DNA from: Avena insularis
Taxonomy: Eukaryota; Streptophyta; Magnoliopsida; Poales; Poaceae
Reading direction: 5' to 3'
Length of the DNA stretch: 64,000 nucleotides
Assembly: GCA_023614405.1 (NCBI GenBank)
Contig: CM042697.1
Span: forward strand, 305,320,323 to 305,384,322
Part shown: positions 1 through 9,775 of the stretch, piece after piece
How the letters are laid out: each line of letters opens with the position of its first letter
Numbering within the stretch: position 1 is the first letter of the stretch
Position numbers and translations under genes: made by a program
Notes under the pieces: model-generated
The model's database searches: none
What the model saw: only the letters and a program-made list of their open reading frames with translations
Told to the model about the DNA's origin: nothing

Positions 1-407
1 TTAGGGTTTCGTGGAAAATAGAGCGCTGGTGTTTTTGTTGGTTGATCAAACAAATAAGAAAGTTGATGAAGTCTGATTATGGTGGAAACTCGATTACAAA
101 GTCGTCGGTTCGCTATTTGGGATCTAGCTCACGGTGGATTTATGGAAAACTAAGGTGCCCTCTCCGTCGAGTCCTCTTAGCCTTTATATGAGAGGTTGGG
201 TCCTAGAGCCGTATCCAGAGAGGTTACAGGTTTACGATTACAATACAAACTCTATGTTGGTCCGTACTTCTTTATTGACAGTAGGCCGTAGGCTTTTAAC
301 CGTCGGATGCTCCTTGGACTTCTTTGGACTTCCTAGGCCATAGGCCTTTATGCGTATAGGGTAACTAATCATAGGGACCCGATAAGTCATACCCATATCA
401 TGGGAAG
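1..407. other. Unassigned left flank, LTR-like remnant
   Basis: No convincing gene. A 69-codon open stretch at 134-343 resembles nothing I know. The style (GGTTACAGG, a TATA-like CTTTATATGAG near 181-191, and CATACCCATATCA just before the Copia insertion) loosely recalls a Gypsy LTR read backwards, but no partner copy lies in the window. The last five bases (403-407, GGAAG) are the left target duplication of the Copia element. Confidence 0.3.
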
Positions 408-1326
408 TGTTATAAATATGGACTAAATCCTTTAGCCCATGTGATATTTTAGAGTTTGTCTAAATCTCAAAGAACATATGTATGAAAGCTCATATGTGTG
501 AAAGCCCATATGTTATTTGGCCCAAATTGGTGGCGGCTCATATGTGTGTGTGGCAAGAGGAGTGGGAGCTAAAGTTTAGCTCCACATGAAAAGTTGGAAG
601 AGAGTTGCGCCACCTTTTTTTTGAAACAGAGTTGCACCACCTTATAAGGTGGAGTCTCTCACCACTTTGTAAGTGAGTGAGAAAAGAAGTGCTACATGTG
701 CCCTCCTCCTTCGACGACGCTCGCCCACTGGTCTCGTCACGACACACACTTGCCTTGTTTTGCGGAATGAGCCTTGAGCCGAGCTTATCTTTTTGCTTCT
801 CAGGAAAAGTGAAGCGTCTTTGGGGCTTCCACCATGAACGACACTGAAACCAATCTAGGGTATTGTCAGCCTCTCTGCTTGTGCCTCCATCTTAGTCTAA
901 TCCTTCCCGCATGCCGGCGTCCACCGGTGAATGGGATAACGGGTCTTCGGAACCACTCTCCTTTATGATCCTATACGGGAGAGGGCGAATAAGGTTTTTG
1001 GGAGGCGCTTCGTATGACTTCTCAAGTTAGTCCTCACTACGTGTCTTCCTGGTCATCAATAACATACATGTGCATGGTGTCTGCTATGTTGTCTTCTTCG
1101 ATAGTCCGCTGCAACCTCTGCACCAACAACGACTTCATCATCAATCGATCAGTGTGTATACCATAATTCGATCTGTTGCTATACTATGGCTGGTTTTGTA
1201 TTTGCACTACTATTGTTCATGTTGATTAATACCTCTAGTATATTAGAGTTTCACGTGATCATAGCTATTATAGATATGATTTATATTCACGAATTAATTG
1301 TGGAAATTATGCCTAATAATCCAACA
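408..1326 (+). repeat. 5' LTR of the Copia element (promoter region deleted)
   Basis: 919 bp, TG...CA. It aligns with 5833-6841 along most of its length. Between CAGGAAA (near 802-808) and GGCTTCCACCA (near 823) it has only about 15 bases, where the 3' LTR has about 155 that include a TATA box. The 5' copy has therefore lost the core promoter. It also carries a short duplication around 604-640 (two versions of the GTTGC-CACCACC segment) that is absent from the 3' copy. Confidence 0.9.
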
Positions 1327-1385
1327 ATCCAAAACCTTATTATAGGCAATTTCCTAAGTTAAACACGGGACACTTGGCCAATGTA

Positions 1386-2264
1386 ATGAAGCCGGATAAG
1401 TATTCCGGTGTTCATTTTAAGATGCAGTAGTATAAGACCACGATGTGGATGGAATCTCTAAAAGTATTCGAGGCTAGTAATGTCTTACCTGAAGGAACTA
1501 TATCTGACGATGATCGGAAAAAGTTCAAGGAAGTCAATACTGGCTTTGTGGGATGCAATCTGAGTGTCCTTGATAACAAGCTGTTTGATGTGTACATGCA
1601 CATCAAAAAGGAAAAATAGCTCTAGGAGAAACTAGATGCTAAGTTCGGTGTAGGAGATGCTGTCAGTGAACTGTATATCATGGAGAGCTTCCATGATTAC
1701 AGCATGGATAACAACCGTTCTGTAGTGGAACAAGCTCATGAGGTACAGTGCATTGCAAAATATCTTGAACTCCTCAAGTGTGTCTTACCTGACAAGTTTA
1801 TGGTTGGGTGTACTATTACAAAGTTTCCCTTTTCATGGAGTAACTTCGCCACAAATATCAAACAAAAGAGATAAGAGATATCGGTCAAAAGACTGAGAGT
1901 GTCTCTTGGTGTTGAAGAGAAGGCTCGTGCTAAGGACACTGCTGAGAAAGAAGGCGAGGGCCAGTCTAGTGCCAACATGGTGCAGAACAAAACCTTTGGC
2001 AAGAACAAAGGGAACTATAATCCCTTCTTTAATAATCCTAAAAATACTACAACCTTCAAGAATAAGAATAATCCAAACAAGGCCAATCTATGTTGCTATA
2101 CATGTGGAGAGCTCGGCCACTTTTTCAAGGATTGCCCACAACATGCAGTTCGCAGAGGGAAAAAGGGGAATACTATCAATGTCATGACCGCTAGCACGGT
2201 TGATGGGTATGGTAATTTATTTATTGTTCTTTCAGTATTTTCAATCACCGTGTTGGTCGATTGA
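1386..2264 (+). pseudogene. gag: Copia gag, broken
   Basis: Capsid/nucleocapsid gene of the Copia element at 408-6841. Frame-0 reading from ATG 1386 gives a recognisable gag N-terminus (KPDKYSGVHF) and, near 2090-2131, a CCHC zinc knuckle (CYTCGELGHFFKDC) that would bind packaged RNA. In-frame stops fall at about 1428, 1617, 1623 and 1872. The frame is otherwise continuous to 2264, so the damage is mostly point nonsense. The protease reading frame (from 2200) overlaps the gag tail by a frame change. No functional protein is expected. Confidence 0.85.
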
Positions 2265-3573
2265 TATGGGTGCTAATGTTCATGTGTGTGCTGACATCTT
2301 TGTGTTCACTTCTTATCAGGTCGCTCAGGATTCTTCCGTCCTAATGGTGAATGGATCACGTGCTTCTGTTCATAGTGTTTGCACGGTGGATCTAAAATTT
2401 ACTTCCAAAAAGATCATGCAGCATGTCCCTACTATGAACAACAATCTTGTCAGTGGATCCCTTATATGCAGAGATGGGTTTAAAGTTGTCTTAGAGTCTA
2501 ATAAAGTTGTTGTTTAGAAACATGGAAAATTTATTTGTAAAGGCTATGAGTTTGGAGGCATGTTCCATTTTTCACTTTCAAATTTTTGTAATAGTTAAAT
2601 CTATGAATCATATTTGTGGCGGTGTTAATGATGATACAAGTGTTTGGCATTCTTGTTTATGTCACATTAATTTTGGTTTGATGTCTTGGATGTCCAGTAG
2701 GAGTTTAATTTCCAATTTCACTATTGCCAAAGTTTCTAAATGCCATAGTTGTGTGTGCAATCAAAGCAACCTCGAAAGCCTCACAAGGCATGCGAAGAGT
2801 GAAACTTGGCACCTCTAGAACTCGTACATTCTGATCTATGCGAGATGAATGGTGTGCTGACAAAATATGGAAAGAGATATTTCATGACATTGATACATGA
2901 TATTACTAAATGTTGCTGTGTTTACTTGTTGAAAACTAAAGATGAGGCTTTAGACCGTTTTAAAATTTATAAGGCCAAAGTTGAAAATCAACTAGAGAGA
3001 AAGGTCAAGCGTCTTAGGTCGGATCATGATGGTGAGTATTTTCCCAAAATATTTGACAAATTATGTTAGGAACATGGTATTATTCATGAGAGGACGCCTC
3101 CCTACTTGCCACAATCAAATGGGTTTGCTGAGAGTAAAAACCGCACACTAAGTGACTTGGTGAATTCATGTTAGCTACTGCTAGTTTATCAAAGTCATGG
3201 TGGAGAGACGCTTGTTGACTTCATGTCATTTCCTGAATAGAGTTCCTAACGAGAATAGAGCATACCGATTCCCAAGAAATGCAAGCTTGGACCTAAGACA
3301 GTGGACTGTATCTTTGTAGGATATGCGCCATGAAGTGTAGGCTATAGATTTCTAGTGTTGAAATTTGAGGTACCTGATATGCATGTTGATACTATAATGG
3401 AATCTCATGATGCACAATTCTTTGATAATATGTTTCCTATAAAATATATGCATAGCATTGGTAGAATTTCTTCTGAAATACTTCCTGAATCTAGTGCATC
3501 TATTGAAAACTCTGAACAACCACATGAGGAAGTCCTTGAGAAGGATGATAATGAACCTACCATGAGGAGTTAG
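2200..3573 (+). pseudogene. pol: Copia pol N-terminal half: protease and integrase, broken
   Basis: Protease begins near 2254 with IDMGANVHVC, where Copia proteases have D-T-G/D-S-G, so the active-site threonine is replaced by methionine. The GAG-pre-integrase segment (DDTSVWHSC, 2630-2660) precedes the integrase core. The integrase triad can be placed at HSDLC (about 2829-2843), RSDHDGEY (3017-3040) and the E of GFAESKNRTL (3121-3150). Stops at 2516, 2816, 3067 and 3171 and several frame changes break it. From 3240 to 3570 only an acidic linker is readable (ASIENSEQPHEEVLEKDDNE). Spliced or not, it cannot make an intact enzyme. Confidence 0.85.
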
Positions 3574-3693
3574 AGATAGAGGATTGCAAAATCCTTTGGT
3601 AATTATTTCATCGTGTACCTCGTGAACAATACTCCTAGATCCATCGCTGAGGCATATGCATATCTAGATGCAGATGATTGAAAATAAGTTTTC

Positions 3694-5190
3694 CAAATTT
3701 ATATGGACTCGATTCTTTCTAATGGAACTTGGGAATTATCAGAACAACCCTATGGTTGTAAATCTGTGGGATGTAAGTGGGTGTTCAAGAAGCATCTAAG
3801 GCCTGATGGTACTATTGAGAAGTACAAGGCACAACTTGTAGCAAAGGGATACACATAGAAAGAAGGCGAATATTACTTTGAAACCTATTCACATGTCACT
3901 AGACTGACCACCATTCGAGTACTAGTATCCCTGGTTGCCTCTTATGGTCTTCTCGTCCATGAAATAGACGTGAGGACAACTTTACTTAATGAAGAGTTGG
4001 AAGAGGAGATCTATATGGATCAGCCGTATGGGTTTGTGGTAAAAGTTCAAGAGACAAAGGTGTGCAAGTTGTTAAAGTCTTTATATGGCCTGAAACAAGC
4101 ACCTAAGCAATGGCATGAGAAGTTTGACAGAACTCTACTTTCTATTGGCTTTGTCATTAATGAGGATGATAGGTGTGTGTACTATCGCCATGGTGGGGAT
4201 GATAGTGTTATATTGTGTTTGTGCATGGATAACATTCTGATATTTGGTACAAACATGAAAGTGATAAATAAAGTCAAGTCTTTCCTGTCAAAGAGCTTTG
4301 ATATGAAAGATGTAGGATAAGCTGATGTGATTATGAACATCAAGCTTATTCAGAACAAGAATGGGATTATTTTAATGCAATTTTATTATGTTGTGAATGT
4401 CTTGAGCAAATTTGGCTTTATTGATGTCAAGACTTCTTCAACACCTTATGATCCTAGTTTGACATGATGAAAGAATACAAAGGAACCAACAGATCAGTTG
4501 AAGTATTCACAAGTTGTTGGTTCTCTCATGTACTTAGTAAGCCCTACTAGACACGATATCTCTTTTATTGTGAGCAAGTTGAGTAGGTTCATGTCTAACT
4601 CGAGTATTGATCATTGGCATGCACTTGAAAGGGTCATGCGCTATCTATGAGGTACAATGAGATATGGGATTTACTATCAGGGCACCCTATTGTGCTTGAA
4701 GGATATAGTGTTTCGAACTAGATATCTGATGTTAATGAACTTTACTCCATAAGAGGGTATGTGTTTACCCTTGGAGGTGGTGCAGTGTCATGGAGGTCTC
4801 GTAGACAAACCATATTGACGAGGTCAACCATGGAAGCAGAACTTACTGCTTTAGACACATCCACTGTTGAGTCAGAATGGCTATGTGAGCTCTTGATGGA
4901 CTTGCCTATGGTTGAAAAACCTGTGCTGGTAGTCCTTTTGAATTGTGACAACTAAACTATCATTGTCAAAGTGAAAAATTCTAAGGATAACAGAAGTCAT
5001 CAAGACACGTGAAGAGATATTTGAAATCTGTCAGGAAATTGAGAAACTTCGAAGTAATAACTGTTATGTATATTCAAACAGAAAAAACTGGAAGATCCCT
5101 TTGCAAAGGGACTATCACAAAATGTTACTGAAAGTGCATCGAGGGAGATGGATTTGAGACCCATGGATATCACACCATAGTGGTAACCCA
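3694..5190 (+). pseudogene. pol: Copia pol C-terminal half: reverse transcriptase and RNase H, broken
   Basis: Reverse transcriptase is readable from NGTWEL (about 3722) through VGCKWVFKKH, KAQLVAKGYT, YGLKQAPKQWHEKFD (4084-4128) and SFDMKDVG (4296-4319). The catalytic YVDD motif reads CMDN at 4222-4233, so the first tyrosine and the last aspartate are both lost. RNase H is marked by [22 protein letters not shown] (4776-4841). Stops occur at 3857, 4318 and further on. The C-terminal segment (KGLSQNVTESASREMDLRP) runs into a 112-bp tandem duplication. The missing catalytic aspartate alone would make this RT inactive. Confidence 0.87.
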
Positions 5191-5317
5191 ACCTATGTGA
5201 TCGGAGATCCCTTTACAAAGGGACTATCACGAAATGTGACTGAAAGTGCATCGAGGGAGATGGAGTTGAGACCCATGGATATCACACCATAGTGGTTACC
5301 CAACCTATGTGATCGGA
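5094..5317 (+). repeat. Tandem duplication, 2 x 112 bp
   Basis: Units 5094-5205 and 5206-5317 both start GATCCCTTT and contain CATCGAGGGAGATGGA, ACCCATGGATATCACACC and ACCTATGTGATCGGA. A third start (GATCCC, 5318) lies at the same spacing. The unit covers the end of the RNase H coding region plus the sequence just after it, upstream of the polypurine tract. The copies differ at a few bases, so the duplication is not recent. Confidence 0.92.
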
Positions 5318-5822
5318 GATCCCGTGAATTAGGACCTGGGAAGAACAAGCTAGTGGTTTGACCGAGAAGAGTATTTTGTAACCCTCTCCATGAGAAGATG
5401 TATAGCTCTCTAAATCTGTAAAACATGTTAGCAACATTCCTTAATGTGTTTTTGTTGGCTATCACTAGCAAAGATGTCGTCCTACATGGAATTCTGGAAA
5501 GAACACACCTATATGAGATCGATTGTAAACGCCGTGGTTTATGACACTTGGGTGATCTTTAGTAAACTCATAAAGAGACTAGGGATTATGGCGCATATGC
5601 TCCAACCCGCGGGGTAGCCTACTGGCAGCCAGGTACTGGTTATGATTCTAAGTGAAATCTATTTCGACCAAACTTGAAATTCAAGGTTCTTCCATTATTT
5701 AAGTTACTGATAGACGTATCTTAAGATTCTAGACGAGAGTTTAACTTAACTGTCTCTATAGAAACATTGTACATAAACAAGTAGCGAGGATTGACAAATC
5801 TTCTAATGGGAAATTTAGATCT

Positions 5823-5832
5823 GGTGAGGGAT
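5823..5832 (+). promoter_or_regulatory. Polypurine tract of the Copia element
   Basis: GGTGAGGGAT directly before the 3' LTR (TG at 5833-5834). This is the expected site of plus-strand DNA priming. Confidence 0.7.
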
Positions 5833-6841
5833 TGTTAGAAATATGGACTAAATCGTTTGGCTCATGTGATATTTCATATTTTCCCTAAATCTTAAAACCC
5901 ATATGTGTGAAAGTCCATATGTAATTTGGCCCAAGTTGGTAGCATGTCACATGTGTGTGTGGCAAGAGGAGTGGGAGCTAAAGTTTAGTCCCGCATGGAA
6001 AGTTGGAGAAGAGTTGCACCACCTTATAAGGTGGAGTGTCGCACACTTTGTAAGTGAGTAAGAAGAGAAATGCTACACGCGCGCTCCTCCTCCTCGGATG
6101 CCGCCCGCCCACTCATCGCGATGCACGCGCCAAGGTTTGCGGAATGAGCCTCGAGTTGAGCTTATCCTTTTGTTGCTCAGGAAATGGAATGTTGTTTTGA
6201 CAGACGTGTCAACAGTTAGTCAGTTTGGGTCGCTCTCGGGTCGTGGGCTACTATAACTGACCCAAACTCGTGCGCGACGTGGCCTCTGACCATGTTGTGC
6301 CCTGTGCGGTTTTACGAGCAGCTATATAAGCACATGTGCGGCTTCCACCACAAACCACACCGAAACCAATCTAGGGTTTTGCCAGCCACTTGGCTTGCGC
6401 TGCCATCATAGTCTACTCCATCTTGCATGCCGGCATGCACCGGTAAACGAGAGAGAGGGTATCGGAACCACTCGCCTTTGTGATCCTGTACGGGAGAGGG
6501 TGAATAAGGTTTTTGAGAAGCGGTTTGCGTGACTGCTCAAGTTCGTCATCACGACGCGTCTTCCTGTCCGTCAAAAGCATCCGCGTGCACGGCGTTTGCT
6601 ACATCGTCTTCTTCTACAGTCTGATGCAACCTCTACATCAACGGCTACTTTATCGGTAACCGATCAATACGTATACCGTAATTTGATGTGTTGCCACAGT
6701 ATGGCAGGTTTTGTATTTGCATTGCTAGTGTTTATGTTGATTAATACATCTATTTTGTTAGAGTTTTACTTGACCGTAGCAGTTGTAGTTATTGTCAATA
6801 TTTAGAAATTAATTATAAAAAGTATGCTTAATAATCCAACA
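5833..6841 (+). repeat. 3' LTR of the Copia element
   Basis: 1009 bp, TGTTAGAAATATGG...ATAATCCAACA. It retains the promoter segment missing from the 5' copy, including CTATATAAG at 6322-6330. The right target duplication GGAAG follows at 6842-6846. Confidence 0.92.
6322..6330 (+). promoter_or_regulatory. TATA box in the Copia 3' LTR
   Basis: CTATATAAG, about 490 bp into the LTR and followed by the conserved GGCTTCCACCA segment. It is the likely core promoter. The 5' LTR has a deletion at this place. Confidence 0.7.
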
Positions 6842-6846
6842 GGAAG

Positions 6847-7077
6847 GACGCGGACGCGCGGATCCAGCACAGCACGAACAAACAAAATAGGGGCGAGCAA
6901 AAACCACACAGGAATAGAGACAAGCCAGCGGCCTGCTAAAAAGCTAGCGACGGCAGCGGAAACGCACGAGTTGTGGGGTGCGAAGGAACTTTAGCCTGGA
7001 TTCTGGTACCATGTTGGAAATTGAGAAATGAGCAACTTAGATTGGCAATTAGAGCCAAAGTGCAATATATATATATA
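6847..7077. other. Unassigned DNA, possible Copia PBS/LTR junction on minus strand
   Basis: GC-rich low-copy-looking DNA up to about 6960, with no gene. At 6998-7020 the minus strand reads TTTCCAACA followed by TGGTACCAGAATCC. That resembles a Copia LTR end (CCAACA) followed by a decayed initiator-Met primer binding site (TGGTATCAGAGC). If so, the DNA to the right of 7012 is part of an older minus-strand Copia LTR that received the MITE and the LINE. Confidence 0.35.
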
Positions 7078-7238
7078 CTCACTCCATTTAATAATAGTAT
7101 AAGATGTTTTAGCCTTATGAAAGGAGTGTATCTAGACCTTTTTTAGTGTTTGGATTTACTTTAAACTTATACACTAAAAAAGGTCGAGATACACTCATTT
7201 CACAAAATAAAACATCTTATATTATGTAATGGAGTGAG
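7078..7238. mobile_element. Stowaway-type MITE (Tc1/Mariner derived)
   Basis: 161 bp flanked by TA on both sides (7076-7077 and 7239-7240). Terminal inverted repeats start CTCACTCCATTTAATA and end with its near complement TATGTAATGGAGTGAG. The halves remain complementary inward (AGACCTTTTTTAGTGT against ACACTAAAAAAGGTC), so the whole element can fold into one hairpin. It has no coding capacity and would have been moved by a Mariner transposase encoded elsewhere. Confidence 0.93.
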
Positions 7239-7240
7239 TA

Positions 7241-7511
7241 CGTATGCTATATGCAAAGAGGCCATTATGCAATGGGCAAGAACTATACAACTCTACAATA
7301 ACAATGTAGATGGGTTTATAACTTATCAGCTGCTGCAACCACGGCAATACAAGGATAGAGCCTGGAGGATTTTTCTTATAGAACGTCGCCTCCATAGCCC
7401 AAATTTCACTGCTAATTAGGACGCGCAAACTTAACATGAAAGTAACCTAAATCATACAGACAAGCACGTCAATTCAAGGTTCCCTGTCTCATTGTGCCAC
7501 CCAGATTGGCC
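7241..7511. other. Unassigned DNA between MITE and LINE tail
   Basis: About 270 bp without a gene. A 61-codon open frame (7234-7419) shows no recognisable motif. The segment may continue the putative old Copia LTR described for 6847-7077. Confidence 0.3.
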
Positions 7512-8440
7512 TTTTTTTAGAAATTGGCGTATTTATTAACATAAAATGTTTAATGCTTACCCTCGGCCTTTGCATAACTAACATACACACAGCCACACGA
7601 ATGACAGAACTAGGAAAAAAAAGTAGACACGCATTACAAAAAGGCACTATCGAAATAATTGTCTTTAATCTAAGGTAGATCAATCCTCAAATCACGCGGT
7701 CATCCATGTCGGGAGAAAATATCTCTCGCCGTGTCCTCCAATCGCATACATCCCTTCACAAATAAGTCACGAAACTCCATGCATTGGAGAATAGTCAATG
7801 ATCGGAGGATACTCGTGTCTCGATAAATAACCTGCAGAGGAGAAGACACAATGTTATTAAAAATCTTGTCATTTCTACAAAGTCATAGCGACCATATAAT
7901 GGCAAGCGCTCTCACCCTAAACAAAGTTCTGTACTTATCAACAATTTTATGCAACCAATTACCAAAAACATTGGTTACTGAACATAGAGGAAATAAACCA
8001 GAAGCTATTTGGATGAATGACCATATAGAGAGAGTAAATTTGCAATGGAAGAATAAATAACGAATTGTCTCATCGTGATGACAAAAAACACATTGTATAC
8101 TTCCATGTCAATTCCTCTTTGCAAGATTATCTTTTATTAGAATTACACCTTTACGTAGATACCATGCAAATATCTTCGTCTTAAGGTGTATTTTTATTTT
8201 CCAAATTTTACTATTATAATCGACCGGGATATCAGGTTGGATCAAAGCTCTATATAGTGAGCCAACAGAAAATTTACCACTTTCTAGTAATTTCCATTTG
8301 AACACGTCAACACCGTCCGATAATTGTATCGTAGATAATCGTAATAGTAGATTGTTCCAAGGTACCAGTCGAGGACCAATGAGACTTCTTTTGAAAGATA
8401 CATTAGGAGGGTTGTCTTCCATCACTGTGGAAATTGTATC
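7512..8440 (-). mobile_element. L1-type LINE, 3' fragment
   Basis: Last 0.93 kb of the LINE that forms the scaffold of the right part of the window. On the minus strand it holds the end of ORF2, a 160-bp 3' untranslated region and a short A tail (seven T on the plus strand, 7512-7518). The fragment is cut at 8440 by insertion of the Tat Gypsy element, whose target duplication GTATC occupies 8436-8440 and 47878-47882. The LINE resumes at 47883. Confidence 0.93.
7670..8440 (-). pseudogene. LINE ORF2 C-terminus: zinc-binding RT-associated domain
   Basis: Minus-strand reading runs from the insertion point through MEDNPPNVSFKR, RLVPWNNLLLRL and DGVDVFKWKLLESGKFSV (about 8300) to LKTKIFAWYLRKGV. 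It then has a cysteine/histidine segment (CVFCHHDET...FFHCKF, about 8105-8040) and ends IDLP at the stop 7670-7672. This matches the zinc-binding region that follows reverse transcriptase in plant LINEs (zf-RVT family). Stops at 8108 and near 7925 break it. Removing the Tat element and one GTATC copy puts this frame directly in line with the RT-containing part ending at 47883. Confidence 0.87.
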
Positions 8441-8947
8441 TGTCGTCGGATTATCGACAAGTATGCCATAGGGGGTCCTAGTGGCGTTGAAAATATGGGG
8501 TGTGAGACGTTGGATGTTTCAGGAGAGGTGAGCATAAGTTTACCCAGGTTCATATCGGATCCTACTCCTGCTATCAACCCGGTAGTATATCGGCGCAAGC
8601 TGATATTACAGCGGATTACAAGAGAGGTTCACATGTGCGAGTTGTGATTGTGGTAGTAAGATTGGTTGTGCCCTAAAGGCTCCTATAGGGACGGTTTATA
8701 GTCACCGGGACATAGGGTTACAGGAAAGACTTATCCGTCTTCGTTACAGAGTCGATAATTAGATACAGCTTGGACTATAAGTAATACTACAGGCCTAAGT
8801 CGGTAACTCTTCTGGGCCTTGTCATAGCCAAAACTGGCTCCTCCTCTTTCTCTGGCTGGGCCGCCCGTGAAGCAAATCTCTACCCCGTTGGTGGGACACT
8901 CTGGTCAGCGAGTCCTGTGGGTATACCCGGACAGTATATCCCCAACA
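8441..8947 (-). repeat. 3' LTR of the Tat element
   Basis: 507 bp. On the minus strand it opens TGTTGGGGATATACTGTCC and closes CCGACGACA. It aligns with 47356-47877. The TATA region here reads GGTTTATAGTC (plus strand), two bases shorter than the other copy. The purine-rich TTTCGGGGGCTAG on the minus strand (8960-8948) directly precedes it and is the likely polypurine tract. Confidence 0.92.
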
Positions 8948-9184
8948 CTAGCCCCCGAAACTCTCCAAGATCCAAAGTCGGATAAATCGTCTAGCTTGAT
9001 GGCTTCTTCGTCTTATGAATCTTGAAGGGTTCTCGAAAACCTCATTTAGTAGTGTAGGATTCCGAGTGAATTGAGTCGGATATGTTTTGTCTCCTCTTAC
9101 TCCTCGAGCGCTCCGCAACCATTCCCATCTACACATCTCAAGAAAAAATCTCTCTCCCCCACCAGTCCTTCTTCTCCAATATCA

Positions 9185-9775
9185 ATGGCATCTTCCTCGG
9201 GCTCAGGAGCGACGGCGGGTTCGTCAGCGGCGGATGACAAAAAGATGCGGGCCCTTTGGGTCCCCAGCATCATGGACGACGCCGAACTCCAGGTCATGGA
9301 GGACGAAGGATTCATCATCGCCAGCACGTGGCAAAGCGCCTCAGGGCATGCTGTTCCCGCCCCGTGCGACGGCGAGCGGGTGTTGTTCGACACACACATC
9401 GACCGTGGCCTCAGCCTGCCACCGTCGTACTTCTTCGTCGAGGTCCTCAATTACTACGGTGTGCATCTCCATAACCTCCCTCTCAACTCTCTGCTCGAGC
9501 TTAACACTCATCCAGCTCTGTGTGAGGGATATCTTGACATTAGGCCAAGTCTCACCCTTTTCCTGTACTACTATGGTACCCAGAAGAACTCCATTAGCGC
9601 CGGTGTGCCTTATACCACCGGCACCCTTAGCTTAGTCCTTAGGAGAAACCGTGTTTATCCTAGGATTAACGCTAGTGAACACGTCAAACGCTGGGCCAGA
9701 ACCTTCTTTTATCATAAGGATATTCCGGCTCCTGGAAAGGCGGAAGGTCTTCCGGCGTTCGCCGACGGTGCCGCT
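9185..9775 (+). pseudogene. Antisense ORF of the Tat element, exon 1 first part
   Basis: Starts at ATG 9185 (MASSSGSGATAG) and stays open for 197 codons to the Tekay insertion. It runs opposite to gag-pol of its host element. The serine/alanine-rich start is followed by a conserved-looking region (MRALWVPSIMDDAELQVMEDEGFI, then RGLSLPPSYFFVEVLNYYGV and GYLDIRPSLTLFLYYYG). It resembles the family described as putative gypsy-type transposon protein, of unknown function. The product is interrupted after codon 197 by the Tekay element. The frame resumes exactly at 21472 once one CCGCT/CCACT target duplication is removed. An upstream in-frame extension to 9071 is possible, but ATG 9185 fits the protein start better. 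Confidence 0.82.

Larger units (their letters stand above)
408..6841 (+). mobile_element. Ty1/Copia LTR retrotransposon, degenerate, complete ends
   Basis: A 6.4 kb Copia element bounded by two LTRs beginning TGTTA and ending ATAATCCAACA. A perfect 5-bp target duplication GGAAG flanks it (403-407 and 6842-6846). Internal order is gag, protease, integrase, reverse transcriptase, RNase H, the Copia order. The coding region is full of stops and frameshifts. The usual initiator-Met primer binding site (TGGTATCAGAG) is not visible after the 5' LTR: gag begins only about 60 bases inside. The family is not BARE/Angela, because the LTR start differs. I cannot name it with certainty. Confidence 0.95.

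Noticed and set aside
9087..9635. Alternative 182-codon frame overlapping the antisense ORF start
   Set aside because: Arginine/serine-rich frame-shifted reading of the same GC-rich DNA. The 9185 frame continues across the Tekay insertion and into the exons.
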